Made by a program: the position numbers and the translations under genes. From an uncultured Bacteroides sp. (GTDB lineage: Bacteria; Bacteroidota; Bacteroidia; Bacteroidales; Bacteroidaceae): a stretch of 37,803 nt of DNA. The notes below the pieces were generated by a model. That model was not told where the DNA came from, did no database searches, and worked only from the letters and a program-made list of their open reading frames with translations. How positions within the stretch are numbered: position 1 is the first letter of the stretch; each line of letters starts with the position of its first letter. Below, piece after piece: positions 8,089 through 15,787 of this stretch. The DNA lies in the NCBI GenBank assembly GCA_949285025.1, contig CASDXG010000074.1, positions 1-37,803 on the forward strand, in the 5' to 3' direction.

Positions 8089-9111
8089 TTAATGATTAAT
8101 ATGATTATCTAAATATTTTTTCATGCCTTCTGTAAAATAAATATCGGTACTTCCGTCATCTTTCGTGTAGATGAAATACGCATCAAGTTCCGGATGTTTG
8201 TTGCAAATGATTTTAGCCGAGTCTAATCCCAACACCATAAACGATGTGGCATACGCGTCGGCAACGGCACAATTCTCGGCGATTACGGTGGAAGACAAAA
8301 TGTTGTGCTGAACAGGATAACCCGTACGGGGGTCGATGGTGTGGGCGTATTTTTTCCCGCCTTTGTAGTAAAAGTTCCGGTAATTACCCGATGTTGCCAT
8401 ACCGGCATTGCTTATTTTTAAGACGGTTTGCAGTTCTTGGTTAACGGCCAGAGAATCGTCTATGGGCTTGTTTATGCCGATATGCCATTGGTCCTTCTTC
8501 GGGCTTTCTCCTTTCAGGACGAGTTCTCCTCCTATTTCAATCATGTAGTTTTTTATACCTTTTCGGTCGAAAAGTCCGGCCACACGGTCCACTCCATATC
8601 CTTTTGCTATGGCGCTACAGTCAAGCATCGTGCGCGAATCTTGTTTAATGATTTTTCCGTTTTCTAATCTTATCTTCTTGTATCCCACAAACTGCCGTAT
8701 GCTGTCGATTGTTGCGTCATTGATATTTCCTGCATTTTTAAAGCCAAATCCCCAAGCATTTACCAGAGGTGCAACTGTAATGTCGAAGGCTCCGTTTGTT
8801 TCGTCCGATATTTTTTCTGCTAAAGAAAATACTTCGGTCATCATGCTGTCGGGGGTATTGTCCGTATTGTTATTGATGCGTGTGATAACCGATTGCTTGT
8901 TGAAAGGAGAAAGCGAGTTGTCTACTTTGTGAAGTTCGTCCTCTATCTCATTTTTCAGGCTTTGTTTTGATTGGTACGTTACTTTGTACATCGTGCCGAA
9001 TATCAGGCCTTGTTCTGTTCGGAACGGTTCTTGTTTCTTTAAGATAAGGACAGTCCCGATGATGAGAAAGAGTAAAAAAGGGAGTTGCCATTTGATTTTG
9101 TTTCTATTCAT
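8089..9111 (-). CDS. apbE: FAD:protein FMN transferase (ApbE family)
   Basis: ApbE attaches FMN from FAD covalently to a Thr/Ser of exported flavoproteins such as NqrB, NqrC or RnfG. This 340-residue protein has an N-terminal membrane anchor or signal segment (LPFLLFLIIGTVLIL, residues 10-24). It also has the family landmarks GTMYKVTY (39-46), LDCSAIAKGYGVD (163-175), IGGELVLKG (193-201), AHTIDPRTGYP (256-266) and the Mg-binding ADAYATS (284-290). The length fits the family. It lies 30 bases after the mntP stop and 10 bases before the OPT transporter, inside one minus-strand run. A flavin acceptor protein is not encoded in the window. Confidence 0.95.
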   Translation of the reverse strand: MNRNKIKWQLPFLLFLIIGTVLILKKQEPFRTEQGLIFGTMYKVTYQSKQSLKNEIEDELHKVDNSLSPFNKQSVITRINNNTDNTPDSMMTEVFSLAEKISDETNGAFDITVAPLVNAWGFGFKNAGNINDATIDSIRQFVGYKKIRLENGKIIKQDSRTMLDCSAIAKGYGVDRVAGLFDRKGIKNYMIEIGGELVLKGESPKKDQWHIGINKPIDDSLAVNQELQTVLKISNAGMATSGNYRNFYYKGGKKYAHTIDPRTGYPVQHNILSSTVIAENCAVADAYATSFMVLGLDSAKIICNKHPELDAYFIYTKDDGSTDIYFTEGMKKYLDNHINH

Positions 9112-9141
9112 GGTGGACAGTGTTTTGTGACATTATCAAGT

Positions 9142-9711
9142 TTAAGAATAAAGATGCTCAATCAGGATTTTGAGGCCGATGGCGATTAGTACCAAACCTC
9201 CGAATATTTCCATCCGAAGATGGAAACGTTTTCCGAAAAATATCCCGATTAAATTACCGGAAGCTACCATTAAAAACGATGTAATGCCGATGATGGATAA
9301 AGGTGCCTTTAGCGAACTTAGCGTGTCGAATCCGGTGAAAGCAAAGGAGATGCCTACGGCTAATGCATCGATGCTGGTAGCAACGGCCAATGTCAATATT
9401 ACTTTTAGGCGGGTGGGATCGAAGCAACAGATTGTTTCATCCTTGAAGTTCTCACGAATCATGCGGATGCCCAGAAAAGCAAGAAGGCCAAAAGCAATCC
9501 AGTGATCGTATGTTTCTATAAGATGATTGAAGCGACTGGCTCCAAACCATCCGATGAGCGGCATCAATGCCTGAAAGAGTCCGAAGAAAAAAGCCATTTT
9601 CAGGATGATATTCCAACGTATGTTTTTCAGAATAATTCCGCTTGCGATTGATACCGTGAAGCAATCGATGCCTAAACTGATTGCGAGTAGCCAGATTTCT
9701 AAAGTGCTCAT
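9142..9711 (-). CDS. mntP: Putative manganese efflux pump MntP
   Basis: The product has 189 residues and six membrane helices in two repeats. Each repeat opens with the conserved acidic motif: LGIDCFTVSIASG with Asp16, and ATSIDALAVGISF with Asp115. These aspartates are essential in MntP, which exports Mn(II) across the inner membrane. Length and motifs fit the family exactly. It starts 3 bases after the stop of the preceding envelope protein and precedes apbE by 30 bases. No yybP-ykoY (Mn) riboswitch is visible in front of it, which agrees with transcription from a promoter further upstream in the run. Confidence 0.92.
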   Translation of the reverse strand: MSTLEIWLLAISLGIDCFTVSIASGIILKNIRWNIILKMAFFFGLFQALMPLIGWFGASRFNHLIETYDHWIAFGLLAFLGIRMIRENFKDETICCFDPTRLKVILTLAVATSIDALAVGISFAFTGFDTLSSLKAPLSIIGITSFLMVASGNLIGIFFGKRFHLRMEIFGGLVLIAIGLKILIEHLYS

Positions 9712-9714
9712 ACC

Positions 9715-10428
9715 TTAAAAGGGAAGGTCGTAAATAAGGTTATACATTAAGTTGAAACTGTTGCTGTTATTCTTTCCGTATCCCGGAATGTAATAGGGTT
9801 GTGAGTTTGTATGTCCTTTTGCATTCATGCGAAGCTTGTAGCGAACAGTCCAACCCATATTGAATCGTTTATAGATTTTTACTTTTATGCCAAGTACCAG
9901 TTCCAGCCAGTTTGCATTGCTTTTCAGCCCGGTGTAATTGAAAGGAACTTCTATAATTCCTCCATAATTGGGGTCTTGCATTGTGGGACCGTCCACATCG
10001 TAAGAGAAAGAAGTGAGTCCGTATCGTACTCCGCCGAATAAAAATCCTGGAAGATAAGGCTTCAGATAAAAAATATTATAGTCCATGCCGATACGAAAAT
10101 AAGGGGCAGACGTCTTATAATGCAGGTTGTTTGTTTCGTTTGTTGCATCGGTTTTGCCATAACCGATTTCAAGAACCGGCAAGAAGCGGTTCTTCAAGTT
10201 GCTTTGCAATATGATTTCAGTACTGAAAAAATCGCCTTCCAGTAAGTAATTTCCTGCGCCTAATATTTCCAGTCCCACCCAGCTGCCTTGGTAAAGAGGA
10301 GATTCCTTATATTCTTTTTTGAGCGTTTCTTTGTCTTTTTTCTGTGCCTGAACAGGTGACAAAAAGAGAAAAAGATTACTCGCCAGCAGCAACATTAGTA
10401 TAGTAAATCTTGAAGTTTTCTTTTTCAT
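9715..10428 (-). CDS. DUF6048-like outer-membrane or periplasmic protein
   Basis: The product is 237 residues from the ATG at 10428. A TTG three codons earlier is open but less likely. A signal peptide is clear (TILMLLLASNLFLFLSPVQAQ). The mature part alternates polar and hydrophobic residues and ends in YNLIYDLPF, a terminal aromatic as in beta-barrel proteins. Segments such as PVLEIGYGKTDATNE and FLFGGVRYGLTSFSYD look like membrane beta-strands. From memory it resembles the DUF6048 family of Bacteroidales, which is usually found with DUF6452 as here. The function is unknown. Its start overlaps the end of the upstream gene by 53 bases, implying translational coupling. Confidence 0.75.
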   Translation of the reverse strand: MKKKTSRFTILMLLLASNLFLFLSPVQAQKKDKETLKKEYKESPLYQGSWVGLEILGAGNYLLEGDFFSTEIILQSNLKNRFLPVLEIGYGKTDATNETNNLHYKTSAPYFRIGMDYNIFYLKPYLPGFLFGGVRYGLTSFSYDVDGPTMQDPNYGGIIEVPFNYTGLKSNANWLELVLGIKVKIYKRFNMGWTVRYKLRMNAKGHTNSQPYYIPGYGKNNSNSFNLMYNLIYDLPF

Positions 10429-10927
10429 TATTGTCAATGTTCGGGTTAGTTATGGTTAAAGAATCAAGAACATGCTGTGTAAATGAGGTATTGGTCACGT
10501 TATAAAACATCATGGTCCCGCAATCCAGATTGGTGAAATAGGGGATGTTCTGGTGAGTGACGGTTATTGTGTCGAAAGTCGTTTCATTGTAGGCTATGAT
10601 AAAGCGGGTCTGACTGTCGTAGCTTAATGGCAGTTTGAAGTGTTCGGCAGCACTTTCCTGATTGATGATTGTGTCGTTTATAATGGAATCGGGTTTTGTG
10701 ATTTCATGAATGCTTCCGTCTTCCAATGTGTCATTGACGACAACGTCGGTTTCTATTTGCCCGATAATGCTTATGGGATTCGAGAATTGAATCGGGTTTC
10801 CATATTGGTCTGACAAGGCAAATACGGCATAGGCCAAAGCGTTTGGAGGGCAATTTTCTTCTTCACAAGAAGATATGAGCAGGGAAAATGTTCCGATAGC
10901 AAGAAATATAGCGGATAATTTCTTCAT
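10376..10927 (-). CDS. DUF6452-like lipoprotein
   Basis: This is a 183-residue protein with a lipoprotein signal: MKKLSAIFLAIGTFSLLISS followed by Cys21, then Glu-Glu-Glu-Asn, an acidic start also seen in surface-exported Bacteroidota lipoproteins. The mature part has beta-rich, Thr/Ile/Asn-heavy sequence (TITVTHQNIPYFTNLDCG). Family assignment to DUF6452 comes from memory of its pairing with DUF6048; no enzymatic motif is visible. It starts 1 base after the stop of the GT2 gene and overlaps the next gene by 53 bases, so it is deep inside the run. It may work with its partner in the outer membrane; the role is unknown. Confidence 0.75.
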   Translation of the reverse strand: MKKLSAIFLAIGTFSLLISSCEEENCPPNALAYAVFALSDQYGNPIQFSNPISIIGQIETDVVVNDTLEDGSIHEITKPDSIINDTIINQESAAEHFKLPLSYDSQTRFIIAYNETTFDTITVTHQNIPYFTNLDCGTMMFYNVTNTSFTQHVLDSLTITNPNIDNNEKENFKIYYTNVAAGE

Positions 10928-10928
10928 T

Positions 10929-11879
10929 TTATAGTTCCTTTTCTATTTGATAATTGTTACGTTCCGGGGAGTTTCTCGTGATAAGTTCTCCTATGAATCC
11001 TGCCAAAAACAATTGCGTACCGATAATCATCGTTGTAAGGGCAAGGTAAAAGTATGGACTTTCCGTAACCAAACGATAAGGATTGCCGTGTGTCATGTCG
11101 TAAATCTTGGTAACACCCACTGCGATGACTGCAATAAAACCCAGTAAAAACATGACAGAACCCAGAAAACCGAAGATGTGCATTGGCTTTATTCCGAAGG
11201 TGGAAAGGAACCAAAGGGTGAGTAAGTCCAGATAACCGTTGACGAAGCGGTTTAATCCGAATTTCGTTTTTCCGTATTTGCGGGCCCGGTGATGTACGAC
11301 TTTTTCGCCTATTTTACAGAAGCCGGCGTTCTTTGCAAGATAAGGAATATAACGGTGCATTTCGCCGTAGACTTCGATGTTTTTTATAACGTCTTTCTTA
11401 TAAGCCTTCAGTCCACAGTTGAAGTCATGTAAATTGTGTATGCCTGATATGGTACGCGCCGTAGCGTTGAATAATTTTGTGGGAAGTGTCTTGGATAGTG
11501 GGTCGTATCTTTTTTTCTTCCATCCCGAAACAAGATCGTAACCTTCTTCCGTAATCATGCGGTAGAGTTCGGGAATCTCATCTGGACTGTCTTGTAAATC
11601 GGCGTCCATCGTAATGACGACATCTCCCGAAGCTCGCCGGAATCCGCAAAAAAGAGCCGGTGATTTTCCGTAATTGCGCCGGAATTTTATTCCTTTTATT
11701 TCATTGTTTTCTTGTTTTAACGCCTCTATTACTTGCCATGAACGGTCGGTGCTGCCGTCGTTAACGAAGATTACTTCATAACTGAATCCGTTTTCCTTCA
11801 TCACACGCTTTATCCATGCAAAGAGTTCGGGTAATGATTCTTCTTCGTTGTATAAGGGAATAATAACAGAAATATCCAT
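10929..11879 (-). CDS. GT2 glycosyltransferase, dolichol-phosphate-mannose-synthase/GtrB type
   Basis: The product is 316 residues. An N-terminal GT-A domain holds DISVIIPLYNEEESLPELF, NDGSTD (40-45) and the metal/sugar-nucleotide motif DADLQD (92-97). Two C-terminal membrane helices follow, at about 235-260 and 273-300. This build is that of polyprenyl-phosphate glycosyltransferases (GtrB, ArnC and DPM1-like), which transfer a sugar from a nucleotide donor to undecaprenyl phosphate at the inner membrane. The sugar cannot be told from the sequence. It starts 11 bases after a DUF4199 membrane protein, a pairing that is common in this phylum, and ends 1 base before the DUF6452-like lipoprotein gene. 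Confidence 0.93.
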   Translation of the reverse strand: MDISVIIPLYNEEESLPELFAWIKRVMKENGFSYEVIFVNDGSTDRSWQVIEALKQENNEIKGIKFRRNYGKSPALFCGFRRASGDVVITMDADLQDSPDEIPELYRMITEEGYDLVSGWKKKRYDPLSKTLPTKLFNATARTISGIHNLHDFNCGLKAYKKDVIKNIEVYGEMHRYIPYLAKNAGFCKIGEKVVHHRARKYGKTKFGLNRFVNGYLDLLTLWFLSTFGIKPMHIFGFLGSVMFLLGFIAVIAVGVTKIYDMTHGNPYRLVTESPYFYLALTTMIIGTQLFLAGFIGELITRNSPERNNYQIEKEL

Positions 11880-11890
11880 TGTGGTGAGAG

Positions 11891-12430
11891 TTAAATGCTT
11901 GTTTTTTTACGTTTCATGACCAGCAGTGCTGTGGGAAGGGCTAAAATTATTCCGTAAAAAACATTGTTCGATAAGAGATTAAGCGTCATCTCGGAAGGAG
12001 AAAATGAAGCGAGTAAGTTTAAAGTTTGCATGGACTGATCTAAAATGGTGGCCATATCTCCTTGAACGGATTGCCTGACAGCTTCCATTTGTTCTCGGTA
12101 GGTGGTAAACAGGAAGCCGTTGTCTATGAAACGGAAGTAGATATAATGGGCTGCGGCGGTTAATATGGACGCAAAGACATAAAGAAATAATGTGAATGTA
12201 TATGCACGTCCGAATGAAATCGTCCCTTCATTATATCGTTCGCGATAGCGTCTCGCATATATATAGCCCAGTATAGGGACGAAAAGAGTTAGTAATATGA
12301 ACAGAAGTTGCAGGAAAGGCATTGTGAAGCCTAACGGAATTAAAATGAATTTTAAAATCCAAAAGATTCCCATTAACGTGCCGAAACGCATCGCACATTC
12401 TTGTAATGTCACGGTTTTATCGGGTGTCAT
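11891..12430 (-). CDS. DUF4199-family membrane protein
   Basis: This is a 179-residue integral membrane protein with four likely helices: GTLMGIFWILKFILIPLGF, LQLLFILLTLFVPILGYIYA, AYTFTLFLYVFASILTAAAH and VFYGIILALPTALLVM. A soluble stretch lies between the last two (about residues 113-155). The pattern and the following GT2 gene match DUF4199 proteins, which have no known function. It is the first gene of the eight-gene minus-strand run ending at 5193. A TATTTTTG element at 12460-12467 may be the -7 box for the run. Confidence 0.85.
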   Translation of the reverse strand: MTPDKTVTLQECAMRFGTLMGIFWILKFILIPLGFTMPFLQLLFILLTLFVPILGYIYARRYRERYNEGTISFGRAYTFTLFLYVFASILTAAAHYIYFRFIDNGFLFTTYREQMEAVRQSVQGDMATILDQSMQTLNLLASFSPSEMTLNLLSNNVFYGIILALPTALLVMKRKKTSI

Positions 12431-12459
12431 TTTTATCAGAAATTAATTGTTGTTAGTTG

Positions 12460-12467
12460 CAAAAATA
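12460..12467 (-). promoter_or_regulatory. Possible -7 element for the DUF4199 run
   Basis: The minus strand reads TATTTTTG, fitting TAnnTTTG, 29 bases before the start at 12430. No TTG is present at 19-21 bases further upstream, so only half of the consensus is met. Confidence 0.45.
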
Positions 12468-12550
12468 CGTTTTTTGTGTCTACCTATTGTTATATTCCGG
12501 AGAAAAATCACGTTTTTTGATTCTTCTCATCGTTTTTTTTTAAGGGAGTG

Positions 12551-12580
12551 TTGCAGATCTCAAAAAAACAAGTACCTTTG
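12551..12580 (+). promoter_or_regulatory. Promoter of the SRP RNA-tRNA unit
   Basis: TTG at 12551-12553, a 19-base spacer, and TACCTTTG at 12573-12580 match the Bacteroidota consensus exactly. Initiation is expected near 12587, ahead of the SRP RNA and tRNA. No protein gene begins downstream on this strand, so it serves the RNAs. Confidence 0.8.
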
Positions 12581-12624
12581 CAACCGAATCGGGAAACCGG
12601 TGTTTTTGAATAAACGATTAATAT

Positions 12625-12720
12625 GGGTAAGTCCTATACGGCCAGCTCCTTGTGAATCCTCCAGGGCTTGATCGCAGCAAAGGTAGCAGGTTGTAGCGGC
12701 GCGATGTAGATAGCTTACCC
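12625..12720 (+). ncRNA. ffs: Small signal recognition particle RNA (4.5S-type)
   Basis: This RNA core binds Ffh to target membrane proteins. The ends pair (GGGTAAG at 12625-12631 with CTTACCC at 12714-12720). The central hairpin shows the helix-8 landmarks: CAGG at 12662-12665 and AGCA at 12676-12679, separated by 10 bases as in E. coli 4.5S RNA. The surrounding CCAGCTCC and AGCGGCGCGATGTAGA resemble other Bacteroidales SRP RNAs as I recall them. The apical loop position reads TGAT rather than the usual GGAA. The exact 5' and 3' ends are estimates. A strong promoter lies upstream and tRNA-Thr starts 5 bases downstream. Confidence 0.75.
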
Positions 12721-12725
12721 ACCTT

Positions 12726-12799
12726 GCCTCTTTAGCTCAGTTGGCCAGAGCACGTGATTTGTAATCTCGGGGTCGTTGGTTCGAATCCGACAAGAGGCT
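12726..12799 (+). tRNA. tRNA-Thr (anticodon TGT)
   Basis: A full cloverleaf of 74 bases folds: acceptor GCCTCTT/AAGAGGC, D-arm GCTC/GAGC, anticodon loop TTTGTAA with TGT (reads ACA), and T-arm GTTGG-TTCGAAT-CCGAC. The discriminator is T. The anticodon stem CGTGA/TCTCG has one T-T mismatch in the middle. The 3' CCA is not encoded. It is co-transcribed with the SRP RNA. Confidence 0.96.
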
Positions 12800-12801
12800 C
12801 G

Positions 12802-12847
12802 ACACAAGAAAGGCTGCTCTTCAAAAGAAGAGCAGCCTTTCTTGTGT
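12802..12847. terminator. Strong terminator after tRNA-Thr
   Basis: ACACAAGAAAGGCTGCTCTT pairs base for base with its complement ending at 12847, around a short A-rich loop. The stem is at least 20 base pairs. It ends the SRP/tRNA unit on the plus strand and can also serve the acyltransferase gene that converges from 12874. Confidence 0.93.
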
Positions 12848-12873
12848 TATAAGGTTTTTGAGTACGGATTATG

Positions 12874-14052
12874 TTATTTGTCGGTGTTTTTATTCGTAAA
12901 CGGTTTGTGTAACCAATGTCGTTTCAGCCATTCTCTGAGCGGAATATCGTAGAGTTTCAGTGATGCATATGCCGTACCTATGGCTGCAATATAGAGTCCT
13001 ACACATACACATATAATCATACTTACCGGAGCATCGGGATGACTATCTCTAAATGTATAGAGCATATAAATGAATGCTATGTGTGTAATGTACAGCGGAT
13101 AGGAAATATGTCCTAAAAAGTTGCAGACTTTTTGTATTCGCGGATTGCGTATTTTACTTCCTGCACCGATACATAATATAATGGGGAAAAGGATTATTAT
13201 GGTAAAAGCTTCATATAATCCATTGAGCCACATACGGTCGTTTCCGCCCAAACGCGGCATTAAAGTGAACGCAAGGATTAGCATGGAGCACCATATAAAG
13301 CCGTGAGGTATTTTTATAAAGCGGCCGATCCGTGCGAGTAAAAGTCCTGTAAGGAACGGGCAGGCAAGGCGGATGAGTCCGATAAAGATATGCGTGGAGT
13401 CGAGTATCCATCCCCCGATTGCTGTGTAAGCTGCGTAAGAACGCGGTTCAAGCAATCCGAACAAATCGATATTCATTGTAAGCGTAACGGTGAAAACAGC
13501 GGCAATTATGCAGCAAATGGTCAGGAGCAGTTTGGAAAAATGCCGTATTATTAGCGCATAAACAATGTTGGCAAGGTATTCGAACTGCAAAGTCCATGTA
13601 GGGTCATTTATCGGGTTGGTTGCGTTCCATCCGCGAATGTCGTATGCAGGAGGTACGGGAATTAAGGTACAACACCATAGAATCATCAGGAGAAACATTT
13701 GCCATGATGTGTCCGCTATCTTCGTGAACGTTGTTGTTGTTCCGAGAAAAAAGAAGCAGGCGCATAGCAGCGTCCCGAAGACAGCCATCGGGTGAAGACG
13801 CACAAAGCGGCGTTTGAAGAACTCCCATAAGCTCATGCGATCCCAACGATCATCGTATGCGTACGCAATAACAAAACCGGAAAGTGCAAAAAAGAAATCA
13901 ACGGCCAAGTATCCGTGATTGATAATTTGTCTTAACGGACCGGGAGAATAACATTCAAACATGTGGAAAGCTACAACAATCATTGCGGCGACCCCGCGAA
14001 GTCCGTCTAAGATTTCATAACGCGGCTTGGATTCAAGATACTGGTGATTCAT
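12874..14052 (-). CDS. Acyltransferase-3 family membrane protein (OafA/YrhL-like)
   Basis: This is a 392-residue integral membrane protein with about ten helices. The N-terminus has the family signature: RYEILDGLRGVAAMIVVAFH, with the conserved Arg and His of acyltransferase-3 enzymes, then GYLAVDFFFALSGFVIAYAY and RRFVRLHPM. These proteins move acetyl or other acyl groups across the inner membrane onto sugars of surface glycans, lipids or peptidoglycan. There is no fused SGNH domain. The acceptor is unknown. The gene stands alone on the minus strand, with a possible -7 element at 14079-14086, and shares a terminator region with the tRNA unit. Confidence 0.93.
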   Translation of the reverse strand: MNHQYLESKPRYEILDGLRGVAAMIVVAFHMFECYSPGPLRQIINHGYLAVDFFFALSGFVIAYAYDDRWDRMSLWEFFKRRFVRLHPMAVFGTLLCACFFFLGTTTTFTKIADTSWQMFLLMILWCCTLIPVPPAYDIRGWNATNPINDPTWTLQFEYLANIVYALIIRHFSKLLLTICCIIAAVFTVTLTMNIDLFGLLEPRSYAAYTAIGGWILDSTHIFIGLIRLACPFLTGLLLARIGRFIKIPHGFIWCSMLILAFTLMPRLGGNDRMWLNGLYEAFTIIILFPIILCIGAGSKIRNPRIQKVCNFLGHISYPLYITHIAFIYMLYTFRDSHPDAPVSMIICVCVGLYIAAIGTAYASLKLYDIPLREWLKRHWLHKPFTNKNTDK

Positions 14053-14078
14053 GGTGTAATTTAAAATTTATCAGCGGA

Positions 14079-14086
14079 CAAATTTA
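14079..14086 (-). promoter_or_regulatory. Possible -7 element of the acyltransferase gene
   Basis: The minus strand reads TAAATTTG, fitting TAnnTTTG, 27 bases before the ATG at 14052. No clear TTG is found 19-21 bases further upstream. Confidence 0.4.
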
Positions 14087-14246
14087 GAAAAAACGAGGGA
14101 GAAGAAAAAATGAAGGTAAGAAATGTATAGAAAATGGCGGGCTTTTTGGGAAAAGTTCTTGTTCTTTTGTCTGGTCTGAAACGGTGTTTTGGGTGATGGA
14201 AGGAATTAACCTTTCGATTTTATGCGTAAATATCGATGATTTTATC

Positions 14247-14254
14247 TAATTTTG
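14247..14254 (+). promoter_or_regulatory. Possible -7 element of the PurF-like gene
   Basis: TAATTTTG fits the TAnnTTTG consensus, 42 bases before the ATG at 14297. The expected TTG 19-21 bases upstream is not clean, so this is a partial match. Confidence 0.45.
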
Positions 14255-14296
14255 TACGTTGAATCTAAATAATGTACATTAAAAAGGAAAGAAAGG

Positions 14297-15703
14297 ATGG
14301 GCGGTTTTTTCGGAACAATTTCTAAATCCGAATGCGTGACCGATTTGTTTTACGGAACAGATTATAATTCGCATTTGGGAACAAAAAGAGCCGGAATGGC
14401 TACATATTCGGAAGAAGACGGGTTCATACGGAAGATTCATAATCTGGAAAGTTCATATTTCCGTACGAAATTTGAATCAGAACTCTCGAAGTTTAAAGGG
14501 AAAGCAGGAATAGGAATCATCAGTGATACCGATCCTCAGCCGATATTAATCAATTCGCATTTAGGAAAATTTGCGATAGTTACGGTTGCAAAGATTAATA
14601 ATATCGATGAGTTGACAGAAGAACTGTTGAGGTCGAATATGCATTTTGCTGAAATGAGTATGGGAAAGACCAACCCTACAGAACTGGTTGCCCTGCTGAT
14701 TGTGCAAGGAAAAAATTTTATAGAAGGCATAGAAAATGTATATAATAAAGTGAAAGGTTCCTGCTCGATGCTGATTCTTACGGAAGACGGAATCATTGCA
14801 GCCCGTGACAAATGGGGACGTACTCCGATTGTCATAGGGAAGAAAGAAGGAGCTTATGCTGCAACCAGTGAGTCGAGCAGCCTGCCGAATTTGGATTATG
14901 AAATAGATCGTTTTGTCGGTCCGGGAGAAATTATTCGTATTCATTCCGGCGGCTTGGAACAATTGCGTAAGCCCAATGAGAAGATGCAGGTGTGTTCTTT
15001 CCTTTGGGTTTATTACGGCTTTCCCGTTTCTTGCTACGAAGGAAAGAATGTGGAAGAAGTACGTTTTATGAGCGGCTACAAGATGGGTAAAAATGATGAC
15101 TCGGAAGTGGACTGCGCATGTGGCATTCCGGACTCGGGAGTCGGCATGGCTTTGGGCTATGCTGAAGGCAAGGGGATACCCTATCATCGGGCTATTGTGA
15201 AATATACGCCCACGTGGCCGCGAAGCTTTACGCCGAGCAATCAGGCGATGCGTTCTCTTGTGGCAAAGATGAAGTTGATACCAAACCGTGCAATGTTGCA
15301 GGGAAAGCGCCTGCTGTTTTGTGATGATTCCATCGTGCGCGGCACGCAGTTACGCGACAATGTCAATATTCTTTATGATTATGGTGCTAAAGAAGTGCAC
15401 ATGCGCATTGCATGTCCTCCGCTGATATATGGTTGTCCTTTTATCGGATTTACATCTTCCAAGAGCGATATGGAACTGATAACCCGCCGTATAATAAAGG
15501 AAATAGAAGGGGATGAGAATGCTAAACTGGACAAATACGCCACGACCGATTCTCCGGAATATAAGGAACTGGTAGAGCGGATACGGGCACGTTTTGGTCT
15601 GACCTCGTTGAAGTTTAATACGTTGGAGACGTTAATTGAAGCAATCGGCTTGCCAAAATGTAAGATATGTACGCATTGCTTCGATGGAAGCAGTTGCTTC
15701 TGA
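14297..15703 (+). CDS. PurF-like PRPP amidotransferase lacking the glutaminase nucleophile
   Basis: The 468-residue protein aligns along its length with amidophosphoribosyltransferase (PurF, first step of purine synthesis). The phosphoribosyltransferase half is intact: IPDSGVGMALGYAEGKGIPY, a flexible loop with PRSFTPSNQAMR, and the PRPP loop FCDDSIVRGTQ (341-351). Cysteines match the [4Fe-4S] ligands of B. subtilis-type PurF: Cys233, Cys380 in IYGCPF, and Cys458/Cys461 in CTHCFDG. The N-terminal glutaminase half is altered. Normal enzymes begin Met-Cys-Gly, with Cys as nucleophile after Met removal, but this one begins MGGFFGTISK. The usual Asn-Gly of the glutamine pocket is replaced (TVAKINNIDEL). 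It may use free ammonia, need a partner, or have another role. It lies convergent to glnN, sharing a terminator. The standard purF is not in the window. Confidence 0.88.
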   Translation: MGGFFGTISKSECVTDLFYGTDYNSHLGTKRAGMATYSEEDGFIRKIHNLESSYFRTKFESELSKFKGKAGIGIISDTDPQPILINSHLGKFAIVTVAKINNIDELTEELLRSNMHFAEMSMGKTNPTELVALLIVQGKNFIEGIENVYNKVKGSCSMLILTEDGIIAARDKWGRTPIVIGKKEGAYAATSESSSLPNLDYEIDRFVGPGEIIRIHSGGLEQLRKPNEKMQVCSFLWVYYGFPVSCYEGKNVEEVRFMSGYKMGKNDDSEVDCACGIPDSGVGMALGYAEGKGIPYHRAIVKYTPTWPRSFTPSNQAMRSLVAKMKLIPNRAMLQGKRLLFCDDSIVRGTQLRDNVNILYDYGAKEVHMRIACPPLIYGCPFIGFTSSKSDMELITRRIIKEIEGDENAKLDKYATTDSPEYKELVERIRARFGLTSLKFNTLETLIEAIGLPKCKICTHCFDGSSCF

Positions 15704-15735
15704 CATTGAAAAGATTCCGATGTCCTGAATAAAAG

Positions 15736-15770
15736 AAGCCCGGATTGTTATAAAAACAATTCGGGCTTTT
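15736..15770. terminator. Bidirectional terminator between the PurF-like gene and glnN
   Basis: AAGCCCGGATTGTT pairs with AACAATTCGGGCTT (one G-T wobble) around a 5-7 base loop. T-rich runs follow on both strands. The two flanking genes converge on it, ending at 15703 and 15788. Confidence 0.88.
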
Positions 15771-15787
15771 AAAGTACATAAAAGTAC

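Noticed and set aside
9112-9300. Possible Mn riboswitch (yybP-ykoY) near mntP
   Set aside because: mntP is transcribed from the right, and the gap before it (9712-9714) is only 3 bases. There is no room and no matching fold.
14561-15187. 208-codon minus-strand frame inside the PurF-like gene
   Set aside because: Fully overlaps a well-supported conserved gene on the other strand and has no promoter or domain.
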